Of a DNA stretch of 6,328 nucleotides, positions 5,050 through 6,328 are shown in pieces; position 1 is the stretch's first letter; every line of letters begins with the position of its first letter. A program made the translations under genes and the position numbers. Under the pieces are notes generated by a model. It saw only the letters and a program-made list of their open reading frames with translations, was not told where the DNA came from and made no database searches. The DNA is taken from assembly GCA_018816815.1 (NCBI GenBank), contig JAHIVD010000028.1, positions 1 through 6,328 of the forward strand, read 5' to 3'. Source of the stretch: Patescibacteria group bacterium (GTDB taxonomy: Bacteria; Patescibacteriota; Microgenomatia; Daviesbacterales; UBA10151).

Positions 5050-6328
5050 ATGGGCGAACAACCAATAGGAGGAAGAACACCACCAAGTGAATTGTTTAAT
5101 AGGGCTTCTAAGGCATTTGCTAACGAATTACCAGACCATGATACAGCTAGTAAAATGACTAAACCAGGAGTTGGAGAAATTCCCCCACTATTATCCTCAG
5201 AAGAAGAAAGACTTTTCGGCAATGCAGCAGCTGTTGCAGAAACAGGAGAATCCCGCCTAGCCGGATTAAGCGGACTAGGACGCAGATTTGCACAGACAGC
5301 GGGTAGAACCCTCCGTGGAATTGAAGGAGCTGCCGATGATTTTGGACAAAATATTGGAGATATGGCCAAAGGATCGAGAGAAGGCATGGGTAATCTCAAA
5401 GAGGCTCTTGGATCACAACCTGTCAGAGAAGCTATCTCCCATGCAGTAAAAGCTGTTGCAGGAAGAATTCCTAATCAGGAATTTATTAGTAAAGTTGCCA
5501 GCGGAACTGTTTCAAGACTCCGTGACCGTAAATTCTTAGGTCAACTTGTAGGGGATTTAGTTACAGGAATGTTTTTCGGAGGAGGCATGAAAATTGTCAT
5601 TAGGACAGCAGCAGTAATTTCAGGTGTAGGAATAGCTGGTCAAGCGCTTGCAGGAATAGGCAGCGGGGCAGCTGGCGCTTGGATCCGAGAAGCCAGACAT
5701 CAGAGAAGAGAACTTTCCACAGCTGCCGATGATGCAGCTAAAGCAGAACTCAAAGGTAAATTCAAAGATAGCCATAGAATGCGTAATGCAGTTATAAGAG
5801 GAGCTGTAGGAGGACTTTTTGGAGCAACAATAGGGTTAGAGATATTCGGGGCAATTTTGGACCACGGAGTCGGTAGCATTGCAAATAATATTGCAAGTGG
5901 TGCAAAAGATATGATTGGAGAAGTTCTTGGAAGAGCAGGAGAAGCTATTGGTGGAGTTGCAGGTGGAGTTGGTAACCTTGCGGGTGGAGCTGGAGAAGTT
6001 GCCAGGAATGTTCCTGGTGTGAGTGGAGTTGGTAACCTTGCGGGTGGAGCTGGAGAAGTTGCCAGGAATGTTCCTGGTGTGAGTGGAGTTGGTAACCTTG
6101 CGGGTGGAGCTGGAGAAGTTGTAGGAGGAGTTATGGGTGGAGCTGGAAAAACACTCGGCAATGTATTGGGTGGTCAGGCTCATGAAGCTCCTCTTGGAAC
6201 GACTCCTGATCTGTCTCATGCTGATGCTCTTTCCGGAACAGAAGGTCTTGGAACGACTCCTGATCTGTCTCATGCTGATGCTCTTTCCGGAACAGAAGGT
6301 CTTGGAACGACTCCTGATCTGTCTCATG
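5050..6328 (+). CDS. Gly/Ala-rich protein with two glycine-zipper-like segments and tandem repeats, 3' partial
   Basis: The frame runs without a stop from the ATG at 5050 to the window end (426 codons seen). I do not recognise a family. Residues 1-155 are polar and mostly helical. Residues 162-212 contain a Gly/Ala-rich hydrophobic stretch (FLGQLVGDLVTGMFFGGG, then VISGVGIAGQALAGIGSGAA), and 247-270 a second (AVIRGAVGGLFGATIGLEIF). A charged segment with HQRRE and KAELKGKFKD lies between them. The Gly spacing resembles glycine zippers of membrane-inserting or pore-forming proteins, so membrane association is possible, but there is no N-terminal signal peptide. From residue 306 come 20-residue repeats (GVGNLAGGAGEVARNVPGVS), and from 382 18-residue repeats (LGTTPDLSHADALSGTEG). 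The start is supported by AGGAAG and an extended -10. Coding on this strand, rather than in the long open minus frames, is supported by the signals and by repeat units that are exact multiples of three. Function unknown. Confidence 0.8.
   Translation, partial: MGEQPIGGRTPPSELFNRASKAFANELPDHDTASKMTKPGVGEIPPLLSSEEERLFGNAAAVAETGESRLAGLSGLGRRFAQTAGRTLRGIEGAADDFGQNIGDMAKGSREGMGNLKEALGSQPVREAISHAVKAVAGRIPNQEFISKVASGTVSRLRDRKFLGQLVGDLVTGMFFGGGMKIVIRTAAVISGVGIAGQALAGIGSGAAGAWIREARHQRRELSTAADDAAKAELKGKFKDSHRMRNAVIRGAVGGLFGATIGLEIFGAILDHGVGSIANNIASGAKDMIGEVLGRAGEAIGGVAGGVGNLAGGAGEVARNVPGVSGVGNLAGGAGEVARNVPGVSGVGNLAGGAGEVVGGVMGGAGKTLGNVLGGQAHEAPLGTTPDLSHADALSGTEGLGTTPDLSHADALSGTEGLGTTPDLSH
5963..6121 (+). 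repeat. Perfect 60-bp tandem repeat, about 2.65 copies
   Basis: The units 5963-6022, 6023-6082 and 6083-6121 (39 bp) are identical base for base. Each encodes the 20-residue GVGNLAGGAGEVARNVPGVS. The lack of even synonymous changes points to recent duplication or ongoing homogenisation. Degenerate relatives (GEAIGGVAG, GEVVGGVMGGAG) flank the array. Confidence 0.95.
6192..6328 (+). repeat. Perfect 54-bp tandem repeat, at least 2.5 copies, running off the window
   Basis: Units start at 6193, 6247 and 6301, and the third is cut by the window end. All visible bases are identical between units. Each encodes the 18-residue LGTTPDLSHADALSGTEG, which is polar and unrelated to the preceding Gly-rich repeat. 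The true copy number cannot be seen. Confidence 0.95.

Noticed and set aside
4983..5399. Minus-strand open frame of 138 codons
   Set aside because: It covers the 5' end of the repeat gene and its promoter on the opposite strand; its product is Pro/Ser-rich with no domain.
5700..6327. Two long open minus-strand frames (5700-6161 and 5836-6327)
   Set aside because: They are antisense to the Gly/Ala-rich gene and stay open because of its perfect repeats and codon pattern. Their products are Pro/Ala- or Ser/Arg-rich low-complexity peptides without start signals.
5963..6328. CRISPR array
   Set aside because: The repeats are directly adjacent, without spacers, and are in-frame coding repeats.

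Overview
The window looks like a piece of a low-GC, Gram-negative-unlike genome of the Candidate Phyla Radiation (Patescibacteria, possibly Microgenomates). This is an inference from style, not from a marker gene. The signs are short intergenic gaps, a fibronectin-III/Ig-like surface protein with a long helical middle, small multi-membrane proteins of no known family, promoter -10 boxes placed almost on the start codon, and a DUF433/DUF5615 toxin-antitoxin pair. TGA is used as a real stop (end of the antitoxin gene), so the UGA=Gly code of Gracilibacteria/SR1 is excluded.

Layout. Positions 2-1294 (+) hold the 3' part of a surface-type protein: the end of an Ig-like domain, a coiled-coil/helical middle and a C-terminal FN3 domain. 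Just behind it (about 1323-1385) is a second, out-of-frame copy of that protein's last residues. Positions 1434-2021 (+) encode a six-helix membrane protein of unknown function. Positions 2028-3007 (-) form a patchwork: a DUF433 antitoxin and a DUF5615 PIN-like toxin overlap by 20 bp and lie between two decaying copies of the 3' end of one SpoU/TrmH-family RNA methyltransferase gene. Positions 3010-4962 (-) encode a 650-residue PP2C-type (PPM) protein phosphatase with a large internal insert and a long unassigned C-terminal half. Divergent from it, 5050 to the window end (+) is an uninterrupted frame of more than 426 codons for a Gly/Ala-rich protein. It has two glycine-rich hydrophobic segments and two different perfect tandem repeats (60 bp and 54 bp units); the window ends inside the second.

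How the parts relate. The toxin-antitoxin pair is a self-contained unit with its own extended -10 promoter. The phosphatase and the repeat protein share a 87-bp divergent control region and could be co-regulated, but no sequence feature proves a functional link. The strongest unexplained structures are the methyltransferase relics around the toxin-antitoxin unit, the repeat-expanding Gly/Ala-rich gene, and the echo of the FN3 C-terminus.
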